From: Chromobacterium rhizoryzae
GTDB taxonomy: Bacteria; Pseudomonadota; Gammaproteobacteria; Burkholderiales; Chromobacteriaceae
Assembly: GCF_020544465.1 (NCBI RefSeq)
Contig: NZ_CP066126.1
Span: 2,480,001 to 2,544,000, forward strand
Direction: 5' to 3'
DNA length: 64,000 nt
In this document: positions 1 to 8,253 of the stretch, piece after piece
How positions within the stretch are numbered: position 1 is the stretch's first letter
Layout: every line of letters starts with the position of its first letter
The notes under the pieces: generated by a model
Told to the model about the DNA's origin: nothing
The model's input: the letters and a program-made list of their open reading frames with translations, nothing else
Database searches by the model: none
Program-made: the position numbers and the translations under genes

Positions 1-8
1 CGTTCTCT

Positions 9-221
9 ATGAAAAATGCTATAAAAATCCAGTATCCCGATCTTGAAAAAATACTTTTCTCCTTGGTTCCTGCCCTCGGTGGGAGTGAGTTCAGTTATTT
101 GTGTGATGCAAGCATAATTGGTACCCTGCGAAAAAGTGAGGATGTAAAATTCCAAGGAGAGATTGTTGATATTAAAAAATTTAATTTAATTGTTAGTGGC
201 CTGCATTTTGAGATTTTTTAA
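9..221 (+). CDS. Small hypothetical protein, possibly 5'-truncated by the window edge
   Basis: A 70-residue reading frame starts at an ATG nine bases into the window. No stop codon is seen upstream in frame, so the real start may lie outside. The DNA is much more AT-rich than the neighbouring core genes. The protein is small and soluble with no signal peptide or membrane segment. I recognise no family. Its company (a toxin-like C-terminal scrap at 346-438 and small acidic proteins after it) resembles the immunity-gene end of a polymorphic-toxin locus. That reading is inferred from context only. Confidence 0.45.
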   Translation: MKNAIKIQYPDLEKILFSLVPALGGSEFSYLCDASIIGTLRKSEDVKFQGEIVDIKKFNLIVSGLHFEIF

Positions 222-345
222 ATTTAACGAATTGTTGTGGGCGTAAAGGCTGTCCTGCTTGCGGGGTTTGCGTTGAGAGAAGATTAATGTAATCCTGAGC
301 TAAATTCATACCGGTTTGGTTGTTTTTCAATAAAGATCTACTTTG

Positions 346-438
346 ATGAATGGAATTTCTGGAAGCGAAGATGTGTTACACCATTCGGGAAGTGGAAAAG
401 GTGGCGGAGCAAGCCGCTTCGGATTTGCGCGGAAATAA
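346..438 (+). pseudogene. Scrap of a toxin-like C terminus
   Basis: This open stretch of 30 codons ends in SGKGGGASRFGFARK and a TAA stop. An in-frame stop lies just upstream (331-333) and no credible gene start or ribosome site is present. Gly- and Ser-rich basic ends like this are typical of the last residues of secreted nuclease-type polymorphic toxins. A displaced C-terminal fragment next to small immunity-like genes is the usual relic left when toxin tips recombine. Family assignment is not possible from so short a piece. Confidence 0.3.
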
Positions 439-463
439 ATTTTTTTATCTAATAGGGTAATGA

Positions 464-826
464 ATGGCAACGTATTCTTTTCTTGATGAAATGAAAAGTG
501 ATTTTCTAGAAATTATTAACGAAAAGTCTTCTAGTGCTATTGATGATTTGTCGATTGACTATGGTGCATCACTAGAAAATTTGCTATTGAAGTATATGGC
601 ACTTTGCCAGTCTAGAGCTGCTCTGCTTTCTGGTGCGAAAAGTGTTAACGATGAGTTGGCAATGCAATCGGCGTTGCTAAGGCTAAGGAGCTACGCTATG
701 GGCTTGTCAAGTTTGTTTGATGCAATTGCTGATGATGCGAAAACTATACTTAAAACAGGGGAGTGGCCGGAGCTGTCTGAAGGATATGAACTGCCAGATT
801 GCTATGGAAATTTGGGGAGTGATTAA
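464..826 (+). CDS. Hypothetical acidic protein, immunity-like by context
   Basis: A 120-residue, acidic, mostly helical-looking protein with no signal peptide. Its ATG follows an AGGG-containing stretch about eight bases upstream. Codon use is AT-rich, unlike the core genes after 1.8 kb. I recognise no domain. It directly follows the toxin-like C-terminal scrap at 346-438, the place where an immunity protein would sit. An immunity function is therefore plausible but rests only on position, size and charge. Confidence 0.55.
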   Translation: MATYSFLDEMKSDFLEIINEKSSSAIDDLSIDYGASLENLLLKYMALCQSRAALLSGAKSVNDELAMQSALLRLRSYAMGLSSLFDAIADDAKTILKTGEWPELSEGYELPDCYGNLGSD

Positions 827-1003
827 TCGCTAGGGTTATTGTGCTTGTTTAAGTGGGGTTATTGGAAAGGTATATGACAAAACAGAAATATAAAAGCAGA
901 TAAAGTGGCTGTTGTCATTGATGCTGAGGTCCATTTTTGGGTGGGGTTTAGAGCTTGCATTCTTTGCAAGTTGAATGTTGAATTGCAACGATGCACTTTT
1001 TAG

Positions 1004-1309
1004 ATGAAACAAGTTATCCGACTTTCTCCCGAGTATTTCTGCCATTGCCTGTGGCGATTTTTTGATGGTGGCGGAATTGAGAATTTTCCGGCTGAGCGCC
1101 TTCCCATCAGTTTGGCCTTAAAAAATGAAGTGAAAAACTGGGAGGCTTGGTATCAGTCGAGCTACTGTGATGAGTACCCCGCTAACTCCGCCTTTCCTCA
1201 CCCACAAGATGAAGCTGCGTTTTGGAGTGCCGGCATCTTGCTACAGCAGAAGCTACAAAAAGAGCTTGGTGCGGGCTATGAGGTTGTTTTTTATTTCAAA
1301 AACAATTAG
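1004..1309 (+). CDS. Hypothetical small acidic protein, immunity-like
   Basis: A 101-residue protein rich in Trp and Tyr (NWEAWYQSSY, FWSAGILLQQKL) with no export signal. It lies in AT-rich DNA, and its ribosome-binding site is weak. Size and composition fit immunity proteins of contact-dependent or Rhs-type toxins, but I cannot name a family. It sits between the 120-residue gene upstream and a decayed reading frame downstream (1349-1619), all on one strand. The set looks like a row of orphan immunity genes. Confidence 0.5.
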   Translation: MKQVIRLSPEYFCHCLWRFFDGGGIENFPAERLPISLALKNEVKNWEAWYQSSYCDEYPANSAFPHPQDEAAFWSAGILLQQKLQKELGAGYEVVFYFKNN

Positions 1310-1348
1310 GTGGAGTAGGTTATTGGAAAGTAAAGTGGTTAGGTAGAA

Positions 1349-1619
1349 ATGAACATGGCCTTGAGGAAGTCATCGGAAGGTCGTATTTATGTCTTGGTCG
1401 AGGATGTTGGTTTGAATTGGCATGTATTTCCGGGGCTTGCCTCCGGCTTGCTTTCTAAAGTGTTATCCAAAATGTCTGGCATTTATTCGCAGGGAGGTGT
1501 TTGATGCGCATGTCTACCATTTTTAATGGCAAGGTGCCGAGTTTGAACTATTTTTTGATGAGCGGCCTGGAGTGTTTACGATCGAAGTCTTAAACTCAAG
1601 TCAAGTTGGTGAGCCATAA
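1349..1619 (+). pseudogene. Decayed small gene with a frameshift and an internal stop
   Basis: An ATG-initiated frame (MNMALRKSSEGRIYVLVED...) reads for 51 codons. From about position 1430 the +1 frame becomes the protein-like one (PKCLAFIRREVFDAHVYHF). It then hits a TAA at 1524-1526 and continues in frame as WQGAEFELFFDERPGVFTIE to a TAA at 1617-1619. Reading the three pieces together gives one coherent protein of about 90 residues. One frameshift plus one nonsense change explain the break. It is AT-rich and lies in the row of immunity-like genes. The original family is not recognised. Confidence 0.45.
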
Positions 1620-1661
1620 GGCATAGGGTTTTGTTTGGCCTCTTGTTGTGGTTAATAAAGC

Positions 1662-1683
1662 AACCCGCGTTCGCGGGTTTTTG
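1662..1683 (+). terminator. Rho-independent terminator
   Basis: AACCCGCG and CGCGGGTT form a perfect GC-rich stem followed directly by a run of T. It closes the AT-rich immunity-like block and separates it from the effector gene. Confidence 0.7.
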
Positions 1684-1848
1684 CTTGTCTTGATCGCTAT
1701 TTGCAAGATTTGCTGATCAAGGAGCGAGAGTGGCTGTTGAGATTTGAAGCCCCCCCAGAAGGCTGAACAGTTTTTGCAAGCTCGCCCCCGGAGCCTATGC
1801 GAAAGTGCTGGCATCGCGCATCTGCGCTTTTCCCTGTGTGCTCCCACT

Positions 1849-2574
1849 ATGCCCATTCAACGCCCCGGCCTTAAACTGAATCTCCCTCCTTTGAATATGG
1901 GCGCGCCTGCCGCCAGTGCGCCAGCGCAGTCCAGCGCAGATCATCTTCGCGCCAATATGGAAGGCTTGCGTCAGCAACTGCGGGCGATGCCGCCCGCTGA
2001 TTTTCGCGAGGCCCAGCACGCTCCGGACTATGCCGGCATGCGGCAAAGCGGTTTCGCCTGCATGAGCCACGGCTTTATGGTGAGCAGCGGCGGGCAGGAT
2101 GTGTTCATGCATGCCCGGCGCGAGCAGGCGCAGAATCAGGGTGAATTCGCCGGCGATAAATTCCATCTCAGCGTGCAGCGGGACTTGGTGCCGCAGGCGT
2201 TTCAAGCGCTGTCCGGCTTGTTGTTTTCGGAGTCCAGCCCGATTGATAAATGGAAAGTGACGGATATGGCACGCGTGGAGCCGGAGGCCAGAGTAGGAGC
2301 GGGCGCGCAGTTGACTTTGTACGTGAAGCCCGATGGCGCGGATTCTCATTACAGCGCGCAGGGTTTGAGCCAGGTGCGCCAGTTTGTGGAGCGCCTGGAA
2401 ACGACTTTGGCCGAGCATGGCATTGAGCCGGGCCAGCATCCGGAGTCCGATGTCCGTCCTGAACACTGGCGCTACGCCAGTTACCGCAATGAATTGCGCA
2501 GCGGCAGGGAAGGCGGCGATGCGCAAAGCCAGGCTTTGCGCGAGGAGCCCTTCTATCGCTTGATGACGGAGTAA
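1849..2574 (+). CDS. spvC: SpvC/OspF-family phosphothreonine lyase, type III effector
   Basis: A 241-residue protein, exactly the length of Salmonella SpvC as I know it, and similar along its whole length. The family removes phosphate from the phosphothreonine of host MAP kinases by beta-elimination, irreversibly silencing ERK, p38 and JNK. Visible landmarks are a MAPK-docking-like N terminus (RPGLKLNLPPLN), GDKFHLSV with the catalytic His region, DKWKVTD with the catalytic Lys, the PESDV segment, and the conserved ending LREEPFYRLMTE. I chose the ATG at 1849 because it aligns with the family start. A longer frame from a TTG at 1744 adds non-homologous residues. No strong ribosome site precedes it. 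No secretion-system genes are in the window, so delivery would need a type III system elsewhere. A hairpin follows the stop. Confidence 0.93.
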   Translation: MPIQRPGLKLNLPPLNMGAPAASAPAQSSADHLRANMEGLRQQLRAMPPADFREAQHAPDYAGMRQSGFACMSHGFMVSSGGQDVFMHARREQAQNQGEFAGDKFHLSVQRDLVPQAFQALSGLLFSESSPIDKWKVTDMARVEPEARVGAGAQLTLYVKPDGADSHYSAQGLSQVRQFVERLETTLAEHGIEPGQHPESDVRPEHWRYASYRNELRSGREGGDAQSQALREEPFYRLMTE

Positions 2575-2578
2575 GGCC

Positions 2579-2623
2579 CACCGCATCGCGCCCCTTTAAC
2601 AGCCAGGGGCGCGTGGTGGTTTT
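2579..2623 (+). terminator. Terminator after spvC
   Basis: CCACC...GCGCCCCT pairs with AGGGGCGC...GGTGG across a short loop and is followed by TTTT on the plus strand. It lies between the convergent spvC and DUF2860 genes and overlaps the stop codon of the latter. Confidence 0.6.
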
Positions 2624-3614
2624 AGAACGAGTAAATCAGCCCTACGCCCAGCGAGCGGATTTCGGCGTCGTAGAAGCTGATGTCGGCGTTGGATTTGCCG
2701 TAGGCCGCGCTGACGAAGGCGGACAGCGCTTTCTCGCCGAACAGCTGATGGCGCAGGTAGTTGAGGTCGACGGCGTAGGCATTGCTGTCGGCTTTTTTAT
2801 TGCCGAACAGCGGGTTGCTCTGGTCGAAGCGCTGTTTGCGGAATTGCAGGCCGGCGCTGAAGGTGTTGAGGTCGCTGCTGTAGGCGTAGTCCAGGCTCAG
2901 GCCGTAGCTCTTGTTGCTCATCGCGCCGCCGTCCAGCTTGTCCTTGCCCCAGCTCAGACCCGGGGTCAGCGTTTGATTGGGGGCGAACGCCCATTCATAG
3001 CCCGCTTTCAGCAAGGTGGCGTCGCCGTTGCGGTTCAGCGTGGCGCGGTCCGCCGCGCTGAGGCCGGCCACGCTCTGGCCGCTGCGCTCGTCGTCTATCT
3101 TGATGTTGCGCTGGGTCAGCTGGGCCTTGAAGCCGGTGCCCATGATGTTTTCCCAGCCCAGCAACAGGCCGGTGGATTTGCGTTTGGTGCCGTCGCGGTC
3201 CACGCCCACGAGGTAGGGATCGGTCCAGGTGTTTTTGCTGAGGCCGCCGTAGAGCAGGCCGGCGGAGACGATGCCGTTGTTGCCCACTTGCTGGCGCACG
3301 CCCAGTTCCAGGGTGTCGTCCATGCCCAGCGGGTCGTGAATCTGGCTGTCGAACACGATCTGGGTACGGCTGGCGGCGAAGGTGTAGCTGAGATCCAGCA
3401 CCGGCAGCGCGAAGGAGTCGTTGTGGGACTCCGGCGCGCTGTTCAGGCTGTTGGTTCTTTGATTTTTGTCCCCCTTGAAGAGGTTGGATTTGACGCGGTT
3501 GCCGCCCACGCCCAGGCCGATGCTGCCGGAGAAGCCGTTTTCTTCCGGTATCGGGTCCGCCACTGCGAGTTGAGCCGCCAACAAAGCCGACAGGCCTACG
3601 CATATAGTGCGCAT
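2622..3614 (-). CDS. DUF2860-family outer-membrane beta-barrel protein
   Basis: A 330-residue exported protein with a signal peptide (MRTICVGLSALLAAQLAVA, cleavage before DPIPEENG). The mature chain alternates polar and hydrophobic residues, contains many Gly and aromatic girdle residues, and ends in ...GLIYSF, a C-terminal aromatic typical of outer-membrane barrels. The PIPEENGFSGSIGLGVGGN start is what I know from DUF2860 proteins. Their function is undefined, though they may be porin- or transport-like. I place the start at 3614 because a GAGG motif lies nine bases upstream. ATGs at 3620 and 3623 are alternatives. It is convergent with spvC. Confidence 0.75.
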   Translation of the reverse strand: MRTICVGLSALLAAQLAVADPIPEENGFSGSIGLGVGGNRVKSNLFKGDKNQRTNSLNSAPESHNDSFALPVLDLSYTFAASRTQIVFDSQIHDPLGMDDTLELGVRQQVGNNGIVSAGLLYGGLSKNTWTDPYLVGVDRDGTKRKSTGLLLGWENIMGTGFKAQLTQRNIKIDDERSGQSVAGLSAADRATLNRNGDATLLKAGYEWAFAPNQTLTPGLSWGKDKLDGGAMSNKSYGLSLDYAYSSDLNTFSAGLQFRKQRFDQSNPLFGNKKADSNAYAVDLNYLRHQLFGEKALSAFVSAAYGKSNADISFYDAEIRSLGVGLIYSF

Positions 3615-3919
3615 ATTCATCATCCTCAAAATAAAAGAGCTGCCATGGTTTCCGCCGACGCCGCGCCAAGCCGCATGGCGGGCGTCGCTTGTTTATGCAA
3701 AATGAATTGACTGTCCATATTAAGCCGGGGACCGGTCGAAATGTCGCTTCCCCCGCAAATTAAGCCTGAGATTGCTTTGTTTTAGCCGCGGCTTGTTGCG
3801 GAATTGCCATCGGCGGGCCTGCCGCCCGCAAGCCGGAAAGACTGTCGCTTTGCGGACTAAGCGAGCCCGCGGCAAGGCCGCCGATGCGATGGGGAAAGCG
3901 GTTTGTTTTTATGCATATA
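3615..3919. other. Intergenic stretch without a recognised gene
   Basis: About 300 bases between the DUF2860 gene and the next minus-strand gene. I see GC-rich imperfect repeats around 3780-3890 but no convincing coding frame, terminator or named promoter. The DUF2860 promoter must lie near 3630-3750. Confidence 0.4.
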
Positions 3920-4342
3920 TTAAGTTTGTGGCGGAGTTTGATGCAAGAGGCGCTGCAACGCCGCCTCGTAGGTGTTGAGCCGGTCGATGTACTCGAACAC
4001 GTCCAGCGGCGCGATGCTTTGCGTCAGCACTTGCTCGATCAGGTGGAAGAAGCCGGTCCAGCAAGCGCTGGCCGCGTCCGGGGCGCTGAAGTCGACGTCT
4101 TCGGCAATGCGCGCCAGCAGGAAGCGGTCCGCGCTGCCGGGGTTGTCTTGCAGGAAAACCAGGTAATGGCCCGCGTACTCCCGTCCCAGCAGATAGGCTT
4201 GGCGGCGATCGGCCAACGGCTGCACGGTCCAGCAGTGGGGCCGGGCCTGGCCGGGCAGTTGCGCGGCGAAGGGCAGCGCATGGTAAGGCAGGGGTTGGGG
4301 ATCGGGCTGATAACGGCGGCGAAGGGGGTGATTGCGTTTCAT
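3920..4342 (-). CDS. Conserved-looking hypothetical protein
   Basis: A 140-residue cytoplasmic protein with a good ribosome site (AAGGAG eight bases before the ATG), which is the main support that it is real. It begins with a basic stretch (MKRNHPLRRRYQP), then a globular part with YLLGREYAGHYLVFLQDN and a helical C terminus (EYIDRLNTYEAALQRLLHQ). I recognise no family. It is monocistronic, in an ordinary-GC context. A long plus-strand frame across the same DNA looks like a shadow. Confidence 0.6.
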   Translation of the reverse strand: MKRNHPLRRRYQPDPQPLPYHALPFAAQLPGQARPHCWTVQPLADRRQAYLLGREYAGHYLVFLQDNPGSADRFLLARIAEDVDFSAPDAASACWTGFFHLIEQVLTQSIAPLDVFEYIDRLNTYEAALQRLLHQTPPQT

Positions 4343-4710
4343 GAAGAGGCTCCTTTGCGAGGTTCATGCCCGCGACTCCGCTCTCATTCGGGATGGCGAG
4401 CACGTGACAGGGTTGAGAGACCGGCGCAAAGGACCCGGCAGACCATGAAGGCCTCCCCGCCACGGCTTGCCGAAAAATGGGCGCAGCAATGGCGCCGGTT
4501 GCGCTGAACAACCGGGAATCTTTGCAGAACGGGCTCTCAATCCCGGTGCCTGTAATCTCAAGCACGGGCGCATTATTGCCGGCTCGCGGCGTGCTAGGCA
4601 AGCGCGGCGTTTCGCCCGGACCGAGGTGCGCGAACCCGGGGTGGCGGGCGGAGCTGGAAATATTGGTGGTAGTATTGAACGATCAGCAACCATGCCGTGA
4701 AAGGGCTGGC
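4343..4710. other. Intergenic stretch between divergent genes
   Basis: About 370 bases separating the 140-residue gene (minus) from the lipoprotein gene (plus). Open frames cross it on both strands, but none has a ribosome site or family resemblance. It presumably holds the promoters of both flanking genes. Confidence 0.35.
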
Positions 4711-5349
4711 ATGACGAGGATTCGCCGCTTTGCCTGGGCCGTGCCGCTGTTGCTGGTCTTGTCCGCCTGTTCGCAGCAGCGTTCCGCCGATGGTTCGCTC
4801 CAACGCCGGCTGGATCTGCAGGAAGCGCTGGCTTTCGTGCATCAGGATGTGCCGCTGGCCGGCAACCATCTGGTGCTTCGCTCTTCGCTGGGCGGGCGCT
4901 TCGAGCTGAAATTCTATGATCGCCAACTGGTCGCGCCGCTGGACGCGCAATGGCGCCGGGTGCGCATCGCGGACGCCCGCGTCGTCGGCGAGGACGCGCT
5001 GGTGCTGTTGCGCGCGGACGATGCGGAATGCGCGCCGGCTTACCGCCTGCTGCAAGTGCGCGACTACCGGGTGCGCAGCTGGACGCTGGTGGCCAGCTGC
5101 AATCAGGAGGGGGCGATGACGGTGGACGAGGACGGCGGAGCATGGCGGGCGCGTCAGACGCGCAATCGCTTGAACGCGATGCTGTGGACCTGGCGCGGCG
5201 GGGCGCTGGAGGCCAGGCTGGAGCGCCCGGCCTCGGCCTATGATTCGCCGCGGACGCTTTCCCGCGGCGGCGGGCGGGTCGCGCGCGGTCCGCGTGGCGG
5301 CCGCGGCGAGATGCCGGACAGCGAGCGAGGGCTGCCTCCGGCGGAGTAG
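4711..5349 (+). CDS. Predicted lipoprotein, function unknown
   Basis: A 212-residue protein with a lipoprotein signal: basic start (MTRIRRF), hydrophobic core and lipobox LLVLSAC, giving Cys at about residue 20. The start at 4711 follows a purine-rich AAAGGG. A longer frame from 4477 would bury the signal peptide and is rejected. The mature part is beta-rich up to about residue 170. The last 40 residues are low-complexity Arg/Gly-rich (RGGGRVARGPRGGRGE). No family is recognised. The downstream DNA is a cluster of palindromic repeats. Confidence 0.65.
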   Translation: MTRIRRFAWAVPLLLVLSACSQQRSADGSLQRRLDLQEALAFVHQDVPLAGNHLVLRSSLGGRFELKFYDRQLVAPLDAQWRRVRIADARVVGEDALVLLRADDAECAPAYRLLQVRDYRVRSWTLVASCNQEGAMTVDEDGGAWRARQTRNRLNAMLWTWRGGALEARLERPASAYDSPRTLSRGGGRVARGPRGGRGEMPDSERGLPPAE

Positions 5350-5353
5350 GCGC

Positions 5354-5500
5354 TTAGAACCTGTTCAAAGTCTGCTGCGCTTCAGCGATACGGCGTTGAA
5401 AACGACTTCAGAATGCTCATGTACCACCTGTACATTCCGCTTCTTCTGCCGTTTCCGCCTTGTCTCGCCCTTGCTCGCGAGACTTTGAACAGGCTCTAAG
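5354..5500. repeat. MITE-like palindromic repeat, copy 1 (147 bp)
   Basis: The ends are inverted: AGAACCTGTTCAAAGTCT at the left and AGACTTTGAACAGGCTCT at the right. No coding capacity is evident. The same 147-bp element recurs at 35619-35765 with only scattered differences, and shorter relatives occur at 5612-5759 and 36546-36659. Together they form a dispersed family. It lies directly after the lipoprotein stop and may also act as a transcript-end structure. Confidence 0.75.
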
Positions 5501-5615
5501 ACCCGCTAACAAAGCCCCTAATCCCGCGTTGCGCCTCCTTGTCGTACGACTTGTACTGCCTGCGTCGGCGCTCCTTGGCTCAGATTCTCTGCGAGGTTTT
5601 GTTAGCGGCTCTTAG
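5497..5615. repeat. Second palindromic repeat type
   Basis: Its ends are inverted: CTAAGACCCGCTAACAAAG at the left and TTTGTTAGCGGCTCTTAG at the right. The interior is unlike that of copy 1. It overlaps copies 1 and 3 by a few bases at its CTAAG/CTTAG borders, as if all three had inserted at the same short target. Confidence 0.6.
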
Positions 5616-5759
5616 AACGTGTTTACGATCTCGCGTGCTAAGGCGAGACAAGGCGTTGCGGCTGAGAAAGCGGAATGCACACGTGGTACATGAGCATTTC
5701 GAAGCGGTACTCACCGTGCCACGTCTCACGACGCGCAGCAGATCGTAAACAGGTTCTTA
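5612..5759. repeat. MITE-like palindromic repeat, diverged copy
   Basis: It begins TTAGAACGTGTTTACGATCT and ends AGATCGTAAACAGGTTCTTA, a clear terminal inverted repeat related to copy 1. Its last three bases provide the TAA stop codon of the minus-strand gene at 5757-6569. Confidence 0.65.
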
Positions 5760-6569
5760 TTGCGCCGGCGTCACTCGCACCTTGATGCTGCGCTCCAGCT
5801 GCACATTGCTGCGGCTGACGCCGATGAGCACGGTTTCCTGGCCGCTTTGATCGCGGCCTATGCCGCCCACGGTCAACCATTCGCCCACCGCGCCTTCCAC
5901 GGTGGTGGCCAATTTGGCGCTGTCCAGGTTCTGGCCGTTGAAGGCTTGCTGGCTGGCGGCCAGTTCCAGCGTCACCCGCTGGCCGTGCAGCCGCGGCCGG
6001 GCGTAGAAGCCGGTGACGGCGTCCTGATAGCGCACGCCCACCACTGGCCGGCCGTCAGGGCCGAACATCAGCCAGGGCAGCGGCCGGCTGCTGCCTATCT
6101 CGATGAAGCCGGTCTTGCCGTCCAGCATGCGCAAGGCCTGGCTGGCCTGCAGCCGGGTGTTGGACTGGCTGGCGCCGCCGGCGATCACCACTTGGCTGCC
6201 GGGGCGCACCGTCATCGGCTTGCCGGTGCTGATGCTGTAGCCGCCGCCCTGTACCTGGCCACCCAATTGCACCGCGGATTTGCTTTCTCGGCTGACGCCG
6301 TCCTGGGCCACTTCCACCAGCAGGGACGAGGATTTGACGTCCAGCTGGCGGATCAGCCGGCGCAATTCGGCACTACGTCCGGGCGGGGCGTCCAGGATCA
6401 GCTGGTTGCCCAGCGCGCCCAGTTTTTCGCCGTCGCGCAGTTGCGGCCGCAAGGCGGCGGCCACTTCGTCGCCGTCGCGCCAGTTGAGGGTGATCACGTC
6501 GGCGGCGTTGGCCGCGGCGGCGAGGCCCAGCAGCGCGACCGCCAATAGGGTTTTCTGTTTCGATCTCAT
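5757..6569 (-). CDS. Exported NolW/secretin-N-domain-like protein
   Basis: A 270-residue protein with a signal peptide (LLAVALLGLAAAANA|AD). The next 70 residues (VITLNWRDGDEVAAALRPQL...) have the fold pattern of the short secretin N-domains found in NolW and type II/III secretion proteins. The rest is beta-rich and lacks the secretin pore domain, so this is not a channel. It starts two bases after the stop of the ABC1/UbiB-like gene, so the two are co-transcribed. Its stop codon is supplied by the end of a MITE copy, which suggests the insertion reshaped the C terminus. Role unknown; periplasmic location likely. Confidence 0.65.
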   Translation of the reverse strand: MRSKQKTLLAVALLGLAAAANAADVITLNWRDGDEVAAALRPQLRDGEKLGALGNQLILDAPPGRSAELRRLIRQLDVKSSSLLVEVAQDGVSRESKSAVQLGGQVQGGGYSISTGKPMTVRPGSQVVIAGGASQSNTRLQASQALRMLDGKTGFIEIGSSRPLPWLMFGPDGRPVVGVRYQDAVTGFYARPRLHGQRVTLELAASQQAFNGQNLDSAKLATTVEGAVGEWLTVGGIGRDQSGQETVLIGVSRSNVQLERSIKVRVTPAQ

Positions 6570-6570
6570 G

Positions 6571-8253
6571 TCACAATTCCTTGCCGGAGCGCCAGATGGC
6601 CCATACCAGCCACACGCTGTTGAACATGGCCAGCATGAAGCCGACGAAGCCGAAGAAGGGCAGGCCGAACAATTTGGGCCCGGCGTTGACGGTCATCACG
6701 ATGGAGGAGCCGATGATCAGACAGCCGGTGACGATGCCCATGGTCAGCCGGTTGGTGCTGCGGTCCAATTGACGGCCGAAGCTGTCCAGCCGCTGCAGGT
6801 CCAGATTGACGCGGAACTTGCCGTGGCGCATGTCCTTGCCCATGCGCATCAGGTCTCGCGGCAGGCTGGAGAGCATGGCCAGCGCTTCGCCCAGCGAATG
6901 GCGACCGCGTTTGAGCAGGGCCGCCGGGTGGTAGCGGGCGATGGAGAGCTCGCGCACAAAGGGGGTGATGTGGGCGATGAGCTGGAAATCCGGGTCCAGC
7001 TGGCGGCCCAGGCCTTCCAGGGTGATCAGCGCCTTGAACAACATGGCCATGTCCGGCGGCAGCAGGATGGAGTGGTCGCGGATCAGCGCCATGATGTCGG
7101 CGATCAGCTGGCTGATGTTGATGCCCTTGAGCGGCACGTGTTCGTACTGGAACAGGAATTCGCCCACGTCGTGGGCGAACTGGCGTTCGTTGACCGGGGT
7201 GTTGCCGGTCCATTCGATCAGCACGTCGATGATGCCGGCTTCGTCGCGGTTGGCCACGGCGGCGAGCAGATCGACGATTTCATCGCGGCGGCCATGGCTG
7301 ATGCGGCCCACCATGCCGAAGTCGATGAAGGCGATGCGGTGTTCGGGCAGGAAGAAGACGTTGCCCGGATGCGGGTCCGCGTGGAAGAAGCCGTGGATCA
7401 GAATCATCTTCAGCACCGCGTCCGCGCCGCGCTGGGCCAGCAGCACCGGGTCCAGGCCGCTGTCGGCCAGTTGTTCCAGCCGGGCGGCCGGCACGCCGGC
7501 GATGTAGTCCTGCACGTTGACGGCGGCGTTGGTGTAGTCCCAATAGACCTTGGGTACCTGGACTTCCGGATCGTCGGCGAAGTCGCGGGCGAAGCGTTCT
7601 GAATTGCGGGCTTCCACCGCCAGGTCCATTTCCCGCTTCAGCGAGCGGGCGAACTGGCCGACGATTTCCACCGGCTGAAAGCGGCGCACGTCGGGAAATT
7701 CCAGTTCCAGCAGGCCGGCCAGGTGGTTGAGGATGCGCAGGTCCGCTTCCACCTTGTCCACAATGCCGGGGCGGCGCAGTTTCACCGCCACGTCGCTGCC
7801 GTCGTGCAGGGTGGCGCGGTGCACCTGGGCGATGGAGGCGGAGCCTATGGGGTTGAAGTCGAAGTGGGCGAACACGTTTTCAGGCTCGTCGCCCAGCGCG
7901 GCCTTGACCAGGCGGCGCACCGCTTCCGGACGCACCGGCGGCACTCTGTTCTGCAGTTTTTCAAACTCGGCGATCCAGTCCGGCGGGAACACGTCCACGC
8001 GGGTGGAGAGAATCTGGCCCAGCTTGATGAAGGTGGGGCCCAGCTCTTCAAAGGCCAGGCGCACGCGCACCGGGGTGGGCGGGCGGTTTTCCGCCTCCGG
8101 CAGGTTGAGGTTCAGCCATTGGCCGGCCTTTTCCACCGCGCGCGGTAATTTTAGCCTTTGGGCGAATTCGCCCAGGCCGTGACGGATCAGAATGCCGCTG
8201 ATTTCCTTCAGTCGCGGCAGGTCGCGCATGGCGATCAGGGTTTCTCTCAGCAT
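6571..8253 (-). CDS. ABC1/AarF/UbiB-family atypical kinase-like protein
   Basis: A 560-residue member of the ABC1/UbiB family, atypical protein-kinase-like ATPases linked to ubiquinone biosynthesis. It shows the family KxGQ-type motif (KLGQILSTR), the Ala-rich loop (GSASIAQVH), VAVKLRRPG with the ATP Lys, HADPHPGN, and FIDFGMVG in the DFG position. Two hydrophobic segments close the protein. I start at 8253 (MLRETLIAM), preceded by AAGGCAG, rather than at a farther ATG at 8352 that adds an unlikely extension. It could be UbiB itself, but the usual ubiE-ubiJ partners are absent here, so a paralogue is possible. It heads a two-gene operon with the NolW-like protein. Confidence 0.85.
   Translation of the reverse strand: MLRETLIAMRDLPRLKEISGILIRHGLGEFAQRLKLPRAVEKAGQWLNLNLPEAENRPPTPVRVRLAFEELGPTFIKLGQILSTRVDVFPPDWIAEFEKLQNRVPPVRPEAVRRLVKAALGDEPENVFAHFDFNPIGSASIAQVHRATLHDGSDVAVKLRRPGIVDKVEADLRILNHLAGLLELEFPDVRRFQPVEIVGQFARSLKREMDLAVEARNSERFARDFADDPEVQVPKVYWDYTNAAVNVQDYIAGVPAARLEQLADSGLDPVLLAQRGADAVLKMILIHGFFHADPHPGNVFFLPEHRIAFIDFGMVGRISHGRRDEIVDLLAAVANRDEAGIIDVLIEWTGNTPVNERQFAHDVGEFLFQYEHVPLKGINISQLIADIMALIRDHSILLPPDMAMLFKALITLEGLGRQLDPDFQLIAHITPFVRELSIARYHPAALLKRGRHSLGEALAMLSSLPRDLMRMGKDMRHGKFRVNLDLQRLDSFGRQLDRSTNRLTMGIVTGCLIIGSSIVMTVNAGPKLFGLPFFGFVGFMLAMFNSVWLVWAIWRSGKEL

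Noticed and set aside
836..1045. Minus-strand frame of 69 codons in the AT-rich block
   Set aside because: It runs antisense to the upstream region and start of the 101-residue gene, has no ribosome site and no protein-like pattern.
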